This document shows positions 28,854-38,000 of a stretch of 64,000 nt of DNA, in pieces (within the stretch, counting starts at the first letter, position 1; every line of letters starts with the position of its first letter). Under the pieces are notes generated by a model. That model saw only the letters and a list, made by a program, of their open reading frames with translations, was not told where the DNA came from and did no database searches. Where the stretch lies: NCBI RefSeq assembly GCF_009769385.1, contig NZ_VKAB01000001.1, positions 596,959 through 660,958 on the forward strand, given 5' to 3'. This DNA comes from Saccharothrix deserti. GTDB lineage: Bacteria > Actinomycetota > Actinomycetes > Mycobacteriales > Pseudonocardiaceae. Made by a program: the position numbers and the translations under genes.

Positions 28854-29762
28854 TCACCAGGAGATTTCGCGGCACCTCTGCGCGGAATCTCCTGGTTCGA
28901 CCTGGAGCGTGGCGTGCTCGATGTGGTAGCGCTGGGCCAGCAGCGTCTGGGCGGCGTGCAGGACCTCGGCCGGGTCGACGCGGTCGCGGGTGGTGAGGTG
29001 CGCGGAGGCGACCTCCATGCCCGAGGTGAGCGTCCAGACGTGCAGGTCGTGCGCCTCGGCGACGCCCGGGAGGCGGCTCAGGTCGGCCTGCATCTCGGCG
29101 ACGTCCACGCGTTCCGGGGCCTGTTGGAAGAGGATGCGCAGCGCGCTCGCGGCCAGCTTGTACGTGCGAGGGAGGACCCACAGGCCGATCGCGACACCCA
29201 TGATGGGGTCGGCGTAGCGCCACCCGAAGATCAACGTGACCGCGCCGCTGATGAGCACGCCGACCGACCCGATGAGGTCGGCCAGGACCTCCAGGTACGC
29301 GCCGCGGACGTTGATGCTGTCCTTGGCGCCCTCCTTCAGCACGAGGAACGAGACGACGTTGGCCACCAGGCCCGCCGTCGCCGCCAGGATGACCGGCAGC
29401 CCAGGCACCTCCGGCGGGTTGCCGAACCGGCCGACCGCCTCGTAGACGACGTAACCCGCGACACCGAAGAGCAGCACGGCGTTGGCCAGGGCTGCCAGCA
29501 CCTCGGCCCGGTAGAGACCGAACGTGCGGCTGCCGCCCGTGCGGGCGCGGCGGGCCAGCACGATGGCGGCGAGGGCCATGCCGACGCCCAGGACGTCGGT
29601 GAGCATGTGGGCGGCGTCGGAGATCAGCGCCAGCGACCCGGTGGCGATGCCGACGACGAACTCGACGGCCATGAAAGCCGCACCGATGCCGAAGGCGATC
29701 CACAGTCGCCCGAGGTGCTTGGCGCTCCCCGACGACACACCGTGGCCGTGACCGTGACCCAT
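28854..29762 (-). CDS. Cation diffusion facilitator metal exporter
   Basis: A 302-residue CDF transporter (proton-coupled efflux of Zn2+ or similar). It starts with a His-rich MGHGHGHG, has six membrane segments and a cytoplasmic C-terminal domain (residues about 205-302, VAEAHDLHVWTLTSG). The membrane II metal motif is DAAHMLTD. In membrane V the usual H-x3-D is E-x3-D (LEVLADLIG), which may shift metal preference. The ATG at 29762 is used; an upstream ATG at 29774 is possible. A palindrome CATGCGCATG lies just upstream and may bind a metal-sensing repressor. The last codons form a terminator hairpin. Confidence 0.9.
   Translation of the reverse strand: MGHGHGHGVSSGSAKHLGRLWIAFGIGAAFMAVEFVVGIATGSLALISDAAHMLTDVLGVGMALAAIVLARRARTGGSRTFGLYRAEVLAALANAVLLFGVAGYVVYEAVGRFGNPPEVPGLPVILAATAGLVANVVSFLVLKEGAKDSINVRGAYLEVLADLIGSVGVLISGAVTLIFGWRYADPIMGVAIGLWVLPRTYKLAASALRILFQQAPERVDVAEMQADLSRLPGVAEAHDLHVWTLTSGMEVASAHLTTRDRVDPAEVLHAAQTLLAQRYHIEHATLQVEPGDSAQRCREISW
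28856..28896. terminator. Bidirectional hairpin inside the 3' end of the CDF gene
   Basis: A 16-bp stem with one G-T pair (arms 28856-28871 and 28881-28896, 9-base loop) includes the last codons of the minus-strand CDF gene and lies just after the GH92 stop. The two genes are only seven bases apart, so the terminator is built into coding sequence. Confidence 0.7.
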
Positions 29763-29838
29763 GACTCGGAACATATAGTCACATGCGCATGAGTGCAACT
29801 CGGGTGTTCGCAACCCCGCAGCCGTCCCAGCAGATGAG

Positions 29839-30645
29839 CTAGCGGTTGTCGATCGCGTCCTCGATGTGCCGGGCGACCTGGTCGGGATGCGTCCGAGGTG
29901 CCCAGTGGCCCGCGCGCAGCGCGCTACGACTGAGTTCGCTCACCCACGGCTCGGCGGCCTCCAGATGCGCACGCACAACGTACGGATCCTCGGTCAACTC
30001 AACCTGGTGCACCGGCACCCGCACCGACACAGGCCGCCCCCGCCCACGCCCCACGTTGGCCCGGTACAACCCCAACCCGTTGACCAACTCCCGCCGCCCC
30101 GCCTGCAGCCGCCGCCGCACGCTCGGCACCCTCCACACCAACTCGGGCACCACCGGCACCTTGAACCCGGCGATGTACCAAGACCGCCGCACCACCCCGA
30201 ACACCTTCACCGGCCGCGACCGATTGCGCCTCACCCAATCCGCCACATGCCCCAAATCCGGCCCGGAGATGCTGGTGAACGACAGGAACAGGTCCGGCCG
30301 AGCCGCAACCGCCGCCCACCCCTGCGTAGACCCCCAGTCATGCCCCACCAGGTGAACCGGCCCGCCGACAACCTCCCCCACCACAGCAACAAGATCCTCA
30401 ACCAACCGCTCGACCAGATACCCGGAGTTCCCACCCGCAGGAGCCTCCGACCCCCCACTCCCCCGCACGTCGTACCGGATCACGTGGAACCGCCCGGCCA
30501 ACCGCCGAGCCACCGACTCCCACACGGACGAGTTATCCGGGAACCCATGCACCAACACCACGGGCACCGCCCCGACAACCCCGTCCTCAACAACCCGAAG
30601 CCGCAGGTCACCGCCCTGAACAACCCGCTCACGCCCAGCTTCCAC
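29839..30645 (-). CDS. Alpha/beta hydrolase, epoxide-hydrolase/dehalogenase-like
   Basis: A 268-residue soluble alpha/beta hydrolase. The oxyanion motif is VLVHGFPDNSSVW (residues about 29-41) and the nucleophile elbow is GHDWGS. Asp, not Ser, is therefore the likely nucleophile, as in epoxide hydrolases and haloalkane dehalogenases. The catalytic His is in AGHWAPRTHPD near the C-terminus. The cap domain is Arg-rich. Similar sequences also occur as the first domain of fused short-chain dehydrogenase proteins. The substrate is unknown. It is transcribed away from tRNA-Arg, whose promoter lies in the short gap upstream. Confidence 0.8.
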   Translation of the reverse strand: MEAGRERVVQGGDLRLRVVEDGVVGAVPVVLVHGFPDNSSVWESVARRLAGRFHVIRYDVRGSGGSEAPAGGNSGYLVERLVEDLVAVVGEVVGGPVHLVGHDWGSTQGWAAVAARPDLFLSFTSISGPDLGHVADWVRRNRSRPVKVFGVVRRSWYIAGFKVPVVPELVWRVPSVRRRLQAGRRELVNGLGLYRANVGRGRGRPVSVRVPVHQVELTEDPYVVRAHLEAAEPWVSELSRSALRAGHWAPRTHPDQVARHIEDAIDNR

Positions 30646-30687
30646 CCCCAGAAGGGTAGGGGGTGAAACCCCCGCCGCCCAGTACGC

Positions 30688-30693
30688 TAAACT
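30688..30693 (+). promoter_or_regulatory. Likely -10 box of tRNA-Arg
   Basis: TAAACT lies 16 bases before the mature tRNA 5' end. No strong -35 hexamer is evident. Assigned from position and AT-richness in a GC-rich region. Confidence 0.35.
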
Positions 30694-30709
30694 TCACCCC
30701 GTAGCTGCG

Positions 30710-30781
30710 GCCCCCGTAGCTCAGGGGATAGAGCACCGCCCTCCGGAGGCGGGAGCGCAGGTTCGAATCCTGCCGGGGGCA
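30710..30781 (+). tRNA. tRNA-Arg (anticodon CCG)
   Basis: A full cloverleaf can be drawn: acceptor GCCCCCG/CGGGGGC; D arm GCTC/GAGC; anticodon stem CCGCC/GGCGG with loop CTCCGGA, giving anticodon CCG; T arm GCAGG-TTCGAAT-CCTGC; discriminator A. No CCA is encoded, as usual in actinobacteria. It decodes CGG. It stands immediately upstream of the Wadjet operon, a typical chromosomal insertion point for mobile DNA. Confidence 0.96.
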
Positions 30782-30801
30782 CATCGTTCCACCAGCACGA
30801 A

Positions 30802-30830
30802 AGGCCCTTGACCAACGCGGTCAAGGGCCT
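30802..30830 (+). terminator. Terminator hairpin after tRNA-Arg
   Basis: AGGCCCTTGACC and its exact complement enclose AACGC, a 12-bp stem 21 bases downstream of the tRNA. It separates the tRNA from the jetD operon. Confidence 0.8.
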
Positions 30831-30982
30831 CACTCGTCTGTCCGGCCGTGTGTGGCCAAGTTCGGCGGTCAACGGCTGGTTGTGCCAAATACGTGCCAAA
30901 GTTCCACTCCTCCGGTCGGTGCCCCAGAGCGTCCTCAACACACCGCCGCGTCCGCAACGGTGAGCTCTGACAGGATCAGCGC

Positions 30983-32212
30983 GTGCGCTCGTTGGACGGA
31001 CTCGGCTCATCCGACCTGCTGCCTCTCTGGCGGGCGGTGCACGATCGGCTGTCGTCGGGGCGGCAGGTCGCGCGGGTGAAGGTCGGGCCCTTGGACGGCG
31101 GACAACGCGCGGCCTTGGCCGACCTGCTGGGGTCGGAGCGCCTGCCTGGCGAGTACGCGACGGTGTCCCTCACCGTGCTCGACGACCTGCTTGTGTCATC
31201 GGTCGGTGCGGGTGCGCGCGAGGTTGTGACGTCCCTCTTGGGCCCGCTGGACGACCGGGCCACCCGCCGGGCGCTCGGGGAGGCGGCACGAGCCGAGCTG
31301 TGGGAGTGGGTGGCCCGGCATCCCGTGGTGACCGTTCAGCCCGCCCTGCGGGAGTGGGTCGAAGCGGTCCGGAAGGTCGGGCTCGTCGGTGGTTCCGTCG
31401 AACGCACCAGGACTGAACTCGACGGGGCCCTGCGGGTCATCGACACGTTGCCTGCGGCGGGTGTGCCGCTGCCGGTGCTGGCGGAGGGCGTGCTCGGTGA
31501 TCCGCACGCCTTGGACGAGGGAACGCGGTGCGCCGGGCTGGTCCTGCGGGCGTTGGCGGTGCTCTACGGGGTCGACGTGCCGGGAAGCGCGCAGGATCGG
31601 CGGGCGCTGTGGGAGCGTGCCGGGGTGGTCGAGGACGAACTGTCGTCGGTCGTCCTCGCGGCGGGGTTGCGGTTGGGTGGTGTCGGCGGTCGGGTTCTGC
31701 ACGTGTGCGCCGACTCCGGGCACGTCGCGGCCCTGACGTTGGCGCAGGTTCGGGCCACCTCGTTCGCCGGGGCGCCGGGGGACGTGTGGGTGTTCGAGAA
31801 CCCGAGCGCGCTCGCGGTGGCGGTCGCCCGGTTCGGCGCTTCGTGCCCGCCGGTGGTGTGCACGTCGGGCTGGCCCAACAGCGCGGTGATCGCGCTCCTG
31901 CGAGGTCTGTCCGCGGCCGGGGCGGCTCTCCACTACCACGGCGACTTCGACGGGGAGGGCGTTCGGATCGCCGCGCACGTGATGGCGCGCACCGGCGCCG
32001 CGCCGTGGCGCATGGCCACCGATGACTACCTGCTGGCACTGGGCAGCGCAGGCGTCGGCACACCCGTGGGGCGGGTCACCGAGGCGCCCTGGGACGGCGG
32101 ACTGGCGGAAGCGATGCGCGAGCACGGGTTGGCGGTCGCGGAGGAGCGGGTCACCGCGCGACTGCTGGACGAACTCGACGATCTCGGAGGGGCTGTCGGT
32201 GGTCTGCCGTAG
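30983..32212 (+). CDS. jetD: Wadjet type II JetD nuclease subunit (DUF3322/DUF2399, TIGR02679)
   Basis: A 409-residue protein of the TIGR02679 family. The C-terminal DUF2399 domain has the Toprim-like metal site: Glu272 in WVFENPSALAVA and Asp321/Asp323 in YHGDFDGEGVRIA, the acidic residues used by topoisomerase-VI-like nucleases. In Wadjet, JetD cuts small circular DNA held by the JetABC SMC-like motor. The GTG at 30983 is used; no strong ribosome site is seen. It is the first gene of the operon here, whereas Wadjet loci are generally listed as jetABCD. The jetA start follows 29 bases after the stop. Confidence 0.9.
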   Translation: MRSLDGLGSSDLLPLWRAVHDRLSSGRQVARVKVGPLDGGQRAALADLLGSERLPGEYATVSLTVLDDLLVSSVGAGAREVVTSLLGPLDDRATRRALGEAARAELWEWVARHPVVTVQPALREWVEAVRKVGLVGGSVERTRTELDGALRVIDTLPAAGVPLPVLAEGVLGDPHALDEGTRCAGLVLRALAVLYGVDVPGSAQDRRALWERAGVVEDELSSVVLAAGLRLGGVGGRVLHVCADSGHVAALTLAQVRATSFAGAPGDVWVFENPSALAVAVARFGASCPPVVCTSGWPNSAVIALLRGLSAAGAALHYHGDFDGEGVRIAAHVMARTGAAPWRMATDDYLLALGSAGVGTPVGRVTEAPWDGGLAEAMREHGLAVAEERVTARLLDELDDLGGAVGGLP

Positions 32213-32241
32213 CGTGCTCCGCGCGTGGAAAGGGGGCGTCC

Positions 32242-33789
32242 GTGGGGGCCATGCGCGTGCCGCCGGAGATGTTCCGGTTCACCAGCGGCGAGCGAGCCGA
32301 GCTCTACGTCGCGATCCTGCACGCGTTCGGTGAGGCCAACGAACGTCTCGAGACCGCTCTCGGGGTGGACGACGTGCGGACGAGGCTTCGGTCGATCGGG
32401 TGGCTCGACCCGTTGGACGACAAGGATCTCACCGAAGCGCTGGTGAGCCTGCGCGACTGGCAGCTGCTCGACGTCACCCAGAACCACGCCGAGAACTACC
32501 GGACCGCCGACGAGTACGAGCGGCGCAACCTCCAGTACTCGTTGACCAGGCGCGGTGAAGCCGCTCTGGCCGGTGTGGTGCACGCGATGAGCGTGCTGGC
32601 CTCGACGGGAGCGCTCCAGACGGCTGTGCTGGACGCGATCGCGGATCGGCTCGGTGAGCTGGCGACGCACCTGGGTGATCACGCTGTGCCGGATCGCAGG
32701 ATCTTCAGCACGCTGGTCGAACTCGAGGGTCATCTGGAGGCGCTGCGGGGCAACACCAAGCAGTTCAACGGCGAACTGCAGCGCCTGCTGCGTGCCGAGG
32801 GAGCGGACCAGGAGACGTTCCGCGAGGTCAAGGCGGCGACCGTGGCCTACTTGCAGGAGTTCACCACGAACCTGGAGCAGCGGGCGTACGCGATCGCCAA
32901 CCGGATCGAGCGGGTCGAGGGCCACGGGGTGGCTCTCCTGCACCACCGCGCGCTGGTCGGCGCCGAACTCCCGCCCACCGCGGGTGATGATCCGGGCGTG
33001 GCGTGGTTGGAGCTGCGCCGGGCCAGGTGGGAAGGGTTGCGGGCGTGGTTTTCGCCAGTGGACGGCGGCACGCCAAGGGTGCAGCAGCTCTTCGTGGTCG
33101 CCAGACGGGCGATCATCGCGTTGTTGCAGGTCCTCGACCGGATCACCGAGTCGCGGCGCAGGTCGACCAGTGCGGCGGCCGACTTCCGCGAGCTGGCGCG
33201 CTGGTTCGCGGTCGCGCCGTCGGAGGAGGACCTGCACCTGTTGTGGTCCACCGCCTTCGGGCTCGGTTCGGCCCGGCACGCGCACCTCGCGCACCCCGAC
33301 CCGGAACTGGTCAGCTCGTCGGCTCGGTGGGTTGACGCGCCGCCGGTGGAGGTGTCCGCTCTCCTGCGCAGCGCGGGGCGGACCGAGCGGTTCAGCCGCA
33401 CGGGGCGGGTGCGCGACGTGGCCGCGGTCAAGGAGACGCGCGCCGAGCGGGCTCGTGCGGAGCGGGCCGCGCTGAAGGCCGCCTGGGACCGCTTGGACAC
33501 CGGTGGCGGTATCCGGCTGTCCCGGTTCGAACGGCTGGACCACGAGGTGCTCGAACGGCTGCTGGACCTGCTGGGGCGGGCCTTGGCCGCGGCGCCCGAC
33601 GAGCACGGCGTGCACCGGGCCACCACGGGCGACGGGCGGGTGGAGATCCTGCTGAAGCCACCGGGGGCTCACCGGGAGCAGGCCGTGCTCAGGACGCCGC
33701 GCGGCGTGTTCACCAGCCCCGACTACGACGTCGAGATCCGCACGGCAGGCGGTCGCGCGGCACGGCGGTCGCAGGGGGCCACCGGATGA
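32242..33789 (+). CDS. jetA: Wadjet type II JetA (DUF2397, TIGR02677)
   Basis: A 515-residue DUF2397/TIGR02677 protein, the kleisin-like subunit of Wadjet (MukF analogue). The N-terminus (MRVPPEMFRFTSGERAELY) and the winged-helix-rich first 120 residues are followed by a long helical middle (about 120-260) and an Arg-rich C-terminal part. It bridges the JetC heads and recruits JetB. GTG 32242 has AAAGGGGG upstream; ATG 32251 is an alternative. The stop overlaps the jetB ATG (ATGA), consistent with fixed subunit ratios. Confidence 0.92.
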   Translation: MGAMRVPPEMFRFTSGERAELYVAILHAFGEANERLETALGVDDVRTRLRSIGWLDPLDDKDLTEALVSLRDWQLLDVTQNHAENYRTADEYERRNLQYSLTRRGEAALAGVVHAMSVLASTGALQTAVLDAIADRLGELATHLGDHAVPDRRIFSTLVELEGHLEALRGNTKQFNGELQRLLRAEGADQETFREVKAATVAYLQEFTTNLEQRAYAIANRIERVEGHGVALLHHRALVGAELPPTAGDDPGVAWLELRRARWEGLRAWFSPVDGGTPRVQQLFVVARRAIIALLQVLDRITESRRRSTSAAADFRELARWFAVAPSEEDLHLLWSTAFGLGSARHAHLAHPDPELVSSSARWVDAPPVEVSALLRSAGRTERFSRTGRVRDVAAVKETRAERARAERAALKAAWDRLDTGGGIRLSRFERLDHEVLERLLDLLGRALAAAPDEHGVHRATTGDGRVEILLKPPGAHREQAVLRTPRGVFTSPDYDVEIRTAGGRAARRSQGATG

Positions 33790-35018
33790 GCAACCTCGCG
33801 AACCAGCTGGTCATCGCGGAGCGCGAGGAGGTCGCGCGGGCGATCCGCCTGCTGCTGGCGACGCCGTTGATCGGCGCCAGGACCGCGCCGGAAGCCTTCG
33901 ACCTCGTTCGCAGGCGGCGGGAACCCGTCGAGAAGTGGTTCGACTACTACTGCGGGTGGTCATTGGTGGTCGAACCGCGTCTGGGGTACGCGCGGTTGGT
34001 GAAGGTCCGGATCGCCACCGACCCCACTCGCCCGGCGCGGCGGCACCGCACGGGGCGGGCCCCGTTCGACCGCCGCCGGTACACCTTGCTGTGCGTCGTG
34101 GCCGCCGAGCTGATGGGAGTCCCGGTGACCACCATCGGACTGCTGGCGGACCGCGTCGTCCAGGCGGTGGCCGCGGACCCGGCGCTGCCGCCGTTCGACA
34201 CGTCCAGCCGCGCCGAGCGGATGGCGTTCGTCGACGCGCTGCGCCTGCTGGAGTCGGTCGGTGCGGTGGAAGTGGTGGACGGCGCCACCGAGTCGTTCGT
34301 GGACTCCACCGCCGCGAAGGTCCTCTACCGGGTGGACGCGACGCTGCTCATGCGCCTGCTGGCGGCCCCGGTCGGCGCCTCGCAGGTGGCGGTGCCGGCC
34401 GACGAGGTCCCGCTGCGCTTCCCGGAACTGCTGACCAGGCTGTCCCGCGAACGGCGTTACGGCGACGCCGACGAGCCGGTGTCCGAGGTACAGCGCAACC
34501 TGTGGCTGCGGCACTCGGTGTTCCGCAAGCTGGTCGAGGACCCGGTCGTGCACCGCGATGAGCTGACCCCCGCGGAACTCGCCTACCTCTCGTCACCGAC
34601 CGGTGGGCAGCTCCTGCGCCGGGCCGCCGACCAGGCGGGGTTCCTGGTGGAGGAACGCGCTGAAGGCGTCATGCTGATCGACCCGGACGGCCTGGCCACG
34701 GACAGCCGGTTCCCCGACGACTCCGGCAACGCCAAGGTCGCCGCCCTGCTGCTCCTCGACGTGATCACGTCCGCGTCCGGACCGGTCGCCGTCGAGCAGT
34801 TGCGCGCGGAGGCCGACGCGCTGCTGAGCCGCTTCCCCAGGTGGGCCAAGGGCTACCGCGGCGAGGACGGAGCCGTGCGGCTGGTCGCCGACGCGCTGGA
34901 CGTGCTCGGCGCGTTCGGCCTTGTCCGGGTCGACGGCGGAGTCGTGCGCGCCCGCCCCGCCGCCGTCCGCTACGCGGTGACCCGAACCAGTACCGATGAC
35001 GGCGAGGACGAGCCATGA
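33786..35018 (+). CDS. jetB: Wadjet type II JetB (DUF2398, TIGR02678)
   Basis: A 410-residue DUF2398/TIGR02678 protein, the KITE-like winged-helix subunit (MukE analogue) that binds JetA and DNA. It begins MSNLANQLVIAEREEVARAIRLLL and contains the family segment RRRYTLLCVVAAELMG. It is mainly helical with several winged-helix-sized blocks. The start overlaps the jetA stop and its own stop overlaps the jetC ATG (ATGA at 35015-35018). The three genes are thus a single translational unit. Confidence 0.92.
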   Translation: MSNLANQLVIAEREEVARAIRLLLATPLIGARTAPEAFDLVRRRREPVEKWFDYYCGWSLVVEPRLGYARLVKVRIATDPTRPARRHRTGRAPFDRRRYTLLCVVAAELMGVPVTTIGLLADRVVQAVAADPALPPFDTSSRAERMAFVDALRLLESVGAVEVVDGATESFVDSTAAKVLYRVDATLLMRLLAAPVGASQVAVPADEVPLRFPELLTRLSRERRYGDADEPVSEVQRNLWLRHSVFRKLVEDPVVHRDELTPAELAYLSSPTGGQLLRRAADQAGFLVEERAEGVMLIDPDGLATDSRFPDDSGNAKVAALLLLDVITSASGPVAVEQLRAEADALLSRFPRWAKGYRGEDGAVRLVADALDVLGAFGLVRVDGGVVRARPAAVRYAVTRTSTDDGEDEP

Positions 35019-38000
35019 CGGTGACCGAACTGCCGCGCACCGAGGTCGGCGCCGAGCCGGAGCGGGTGTCCAGGTGGGTGCCGGAACGTGCCGGGATCCT
35101 GAACGTGTGGCGCTACTACGACGAGGTCTTCGCGTTCCACAAGGGGCGGTTGCTGCTGCGCGGCCCCAACGGCACGGGCAAGTCGAAGGCGCTGGAGCTG
35201 CTCCTGCCCTTCCTGTTCGACGCCAACCTGCGTGCCAACCGGCTCTCCACGTTCGGCACGTCCGAACGCACCATGCACTGGAACCTGATGGGAGAAGGCG
35301 CGACCGGCACCACCAGGGTCGGTTACGTGTGGCTGGAGTTCCGCTTCCCCGGTGCGGGCGGCTCACCGGACAGGTGGTTCTCCTGCGGCGCGCGACTGGC
35401 CGCCACCAAGCACACCACCACGGTGCACCCGGACTACTTCACCACCGATCAGCGCATCGGTGTGCCGGGCGGCCTCTCACTCGCCGACCGGCACGGCGCG
35501 CCCCTCACCGGCAAAGCCCTGGAAGCCGCGCTGGCCGACCGGGGCACCCTGCACCAGAACGCGGCGGACTACCGGACGGCCGTGCGATCAGCCCTGTTCC
35601 CCGGCTTGAGCGAGCAGCGCTACGACGCGCTCATCACGGCCCTGCTCCAGCTCCGCACGCCGAAGCTCTCGCAGCGCCTCGACCCCGGGCTGTTGTCGAC
35701 CCTGTTGTCCAAGGCGCTGCCACCACTGGGCGAAACGGAGATCAGCGACCTGGCCGAGGGCTTCGAGCGCCTGGACCGGCAGCGTGAGCAGCTCAAACGC
35801 CTGGACGCGGAGGTGGAGGCCGCACAGCACCTCAAGGCCAGGCAACGCGCGTACGCGCAGCGCGTGCTGCGCGCCGCGGCGGCGAAGCTGATCTCCGCGA
35901 CCACGGAACTGGGCAACCTGGCAGACGCCGCGAAGCGCTCCGAGGAGGAGCACCACCGCGCCGCGCAGCGCAAGGAAGAGGCCGAAGAACGTGGTGAACT
36001 GCTGGAACACCGCATCGTCGAGACCGACGGGCGCATCCAGGGGCTGATCGGCAGCGAGGCGTACCGGAAGGGCGAGCAGCTCGACCGGCTGCGGACCCGC
36101 GTGCGGGAGGCGCGTGCGACCGCCGGGAGGAGGCGCGCCGACGCGACCCGTCACCGCCAGATCGCCCGGACCGACGAGGAGGCGGCCGGCACCGCCGCCC
36201 GGCACGCGGAGGCGCGGGCCGGGACCGCGGCAGCGCTGGCCGACGGCGCCTCGACCGCCGCCGCACGCGTCGGTCTCGCCTCGGTGCACGCCGAGATCGC
36301 CCGCACCCTCGCCGACCCCTCGCGGTCGCGGACCCTGTTGCGCGCCGCGGTGCAGGCACGTGCCGAGCAGGTGGAGGCCGTGCGCACCGCGCTGAACGAG
36401 CACGAGGTCGCGGTCAACAGCAGGCTGGGTGCGGAACGGGCGCTTGAAGAGGCCAGGGATGCCCTGACCGAGGCCACCGAGCGACGTGCCGAACTCGCCG
36501 ACCGGCGCGAGACCGCGCTCGCGGAGCTCCGAGCAGCCATCCGGACTTGGGCGGCGGGCTGCCGTGAGCTCACCTTCCCCGATCCCGCGGCACTGGCCGA
36601 CCTCGCGACGTCGGAAACCGCTGTTCTGACCGAGGTCGATGCCGTCGCGAGCCGCGTGCTCAACGCCATCACCAGGGACGAGACCCTGGTCGAGACGGCG
36701 TTGGGGGACGCCGAGCGCGATCGGGACGCACTGCGCGAGGAGGTCCGGCGGCTGCTGACCGAGGAGGACCTGCCTCCCCAGCCGCCGCACACGCGCACCG
36801 CGGACCGCGGGGCGATGACCGGCGCGCCGCTGTGGCGCCTGGTCCGCTTCGCCGACGCGGTGCCCGACGACGTCCGCGCGTCGGTGGAGGCCGCGCTCCA
36901 GGCCTCGGGGCTGCTCGACTCCTGGGTCGGCCACGACGGCGCGATCACCGGGCACGACACGTTCGCCGTGCCCGACGCCGTGCCGTCGGCGCCGGACCGC
37001 TCACTCGCCGACATCCTCGTACCCGAGGTGGCCGCACCCGTGGCAGCCGATGTCGTCGCTCGTCTGCTGAGCGGCGTGGCCTACGGGGAGAGTCCGCCCG
37101 AAGCGCACCCGGCCGCCATCGGCGCCGACGGTGGTTGGCGCATGGGCAACATGCGTGGTACCTGGCGCAAGGACGAGGCCGCGCACATCGGTGCGCTCGC
37201 CAGGCAACGGGCCCGGCAGCGCCGGTTGACCGAGCTGCGCGAGCGGATCACCGCGTCGGAGGACCTGATCGAGACGCACGCGGCCGCGTTGCGCTCGCTG
37301 GCGTCGCGCAGGTCGGTCGTCGAAGCCGACCGGGACGCACGGCCCGGCCACGCCGACGCGAACGCGGCGTTGGAGGCCCTGACCAGAGCGGAATCGGCGG
37401 TCTCCACCGCCGACGGCGTGGTCCGGCGCTCGCTGGACGCCCTGGCCAAGAGCGAGCAGGGCGTGGATCGCGCCCTGCGCGCGCTGACCACGGTGGCAGC
37501 CGAGCACGGCTTGCCCACCGAGCGGAACGCGCTCACCGCCGTCGCTGCCGCCGTGGACGCCTTCCGGACCGCGTCCGACGCGTGGATCGACGAGCACACC
37601 GCCCTGCTCGCGGCGCGTCGCGAAGCCGACAGGACCGCCGAGCACGCCCAGCGGTCCCGCCTCGTCGCCGAGCAGCGGGAGGACGAGGCGGACGACGCCG
37701 AAGCCGTGGCCCGCGGGCTCGACAGCGAACTGGACGCCGTCGAAGGCACCATCGGAGTCGACTACCGGCAGGTGCTGGACGAACTCGGCACGCTGCGCGA
37801 GCAGCTGGGTGGATTCAGGCGGGAGGCGTCCGCGAACCAGAAGGAGGTCGGCACCCTGGCGGTGCGCCTGGGTGAACTCATCGCCCAGCGCGCCAACGAC
37901 GCGCACGTCCGCGACCGCGCCACCGAGACGCGCGACCACACCGCGGCACGGTTCCGCCACCTGGCGAACGGCAGCTTCCCGGCCGACAGCGGTCTTGACG

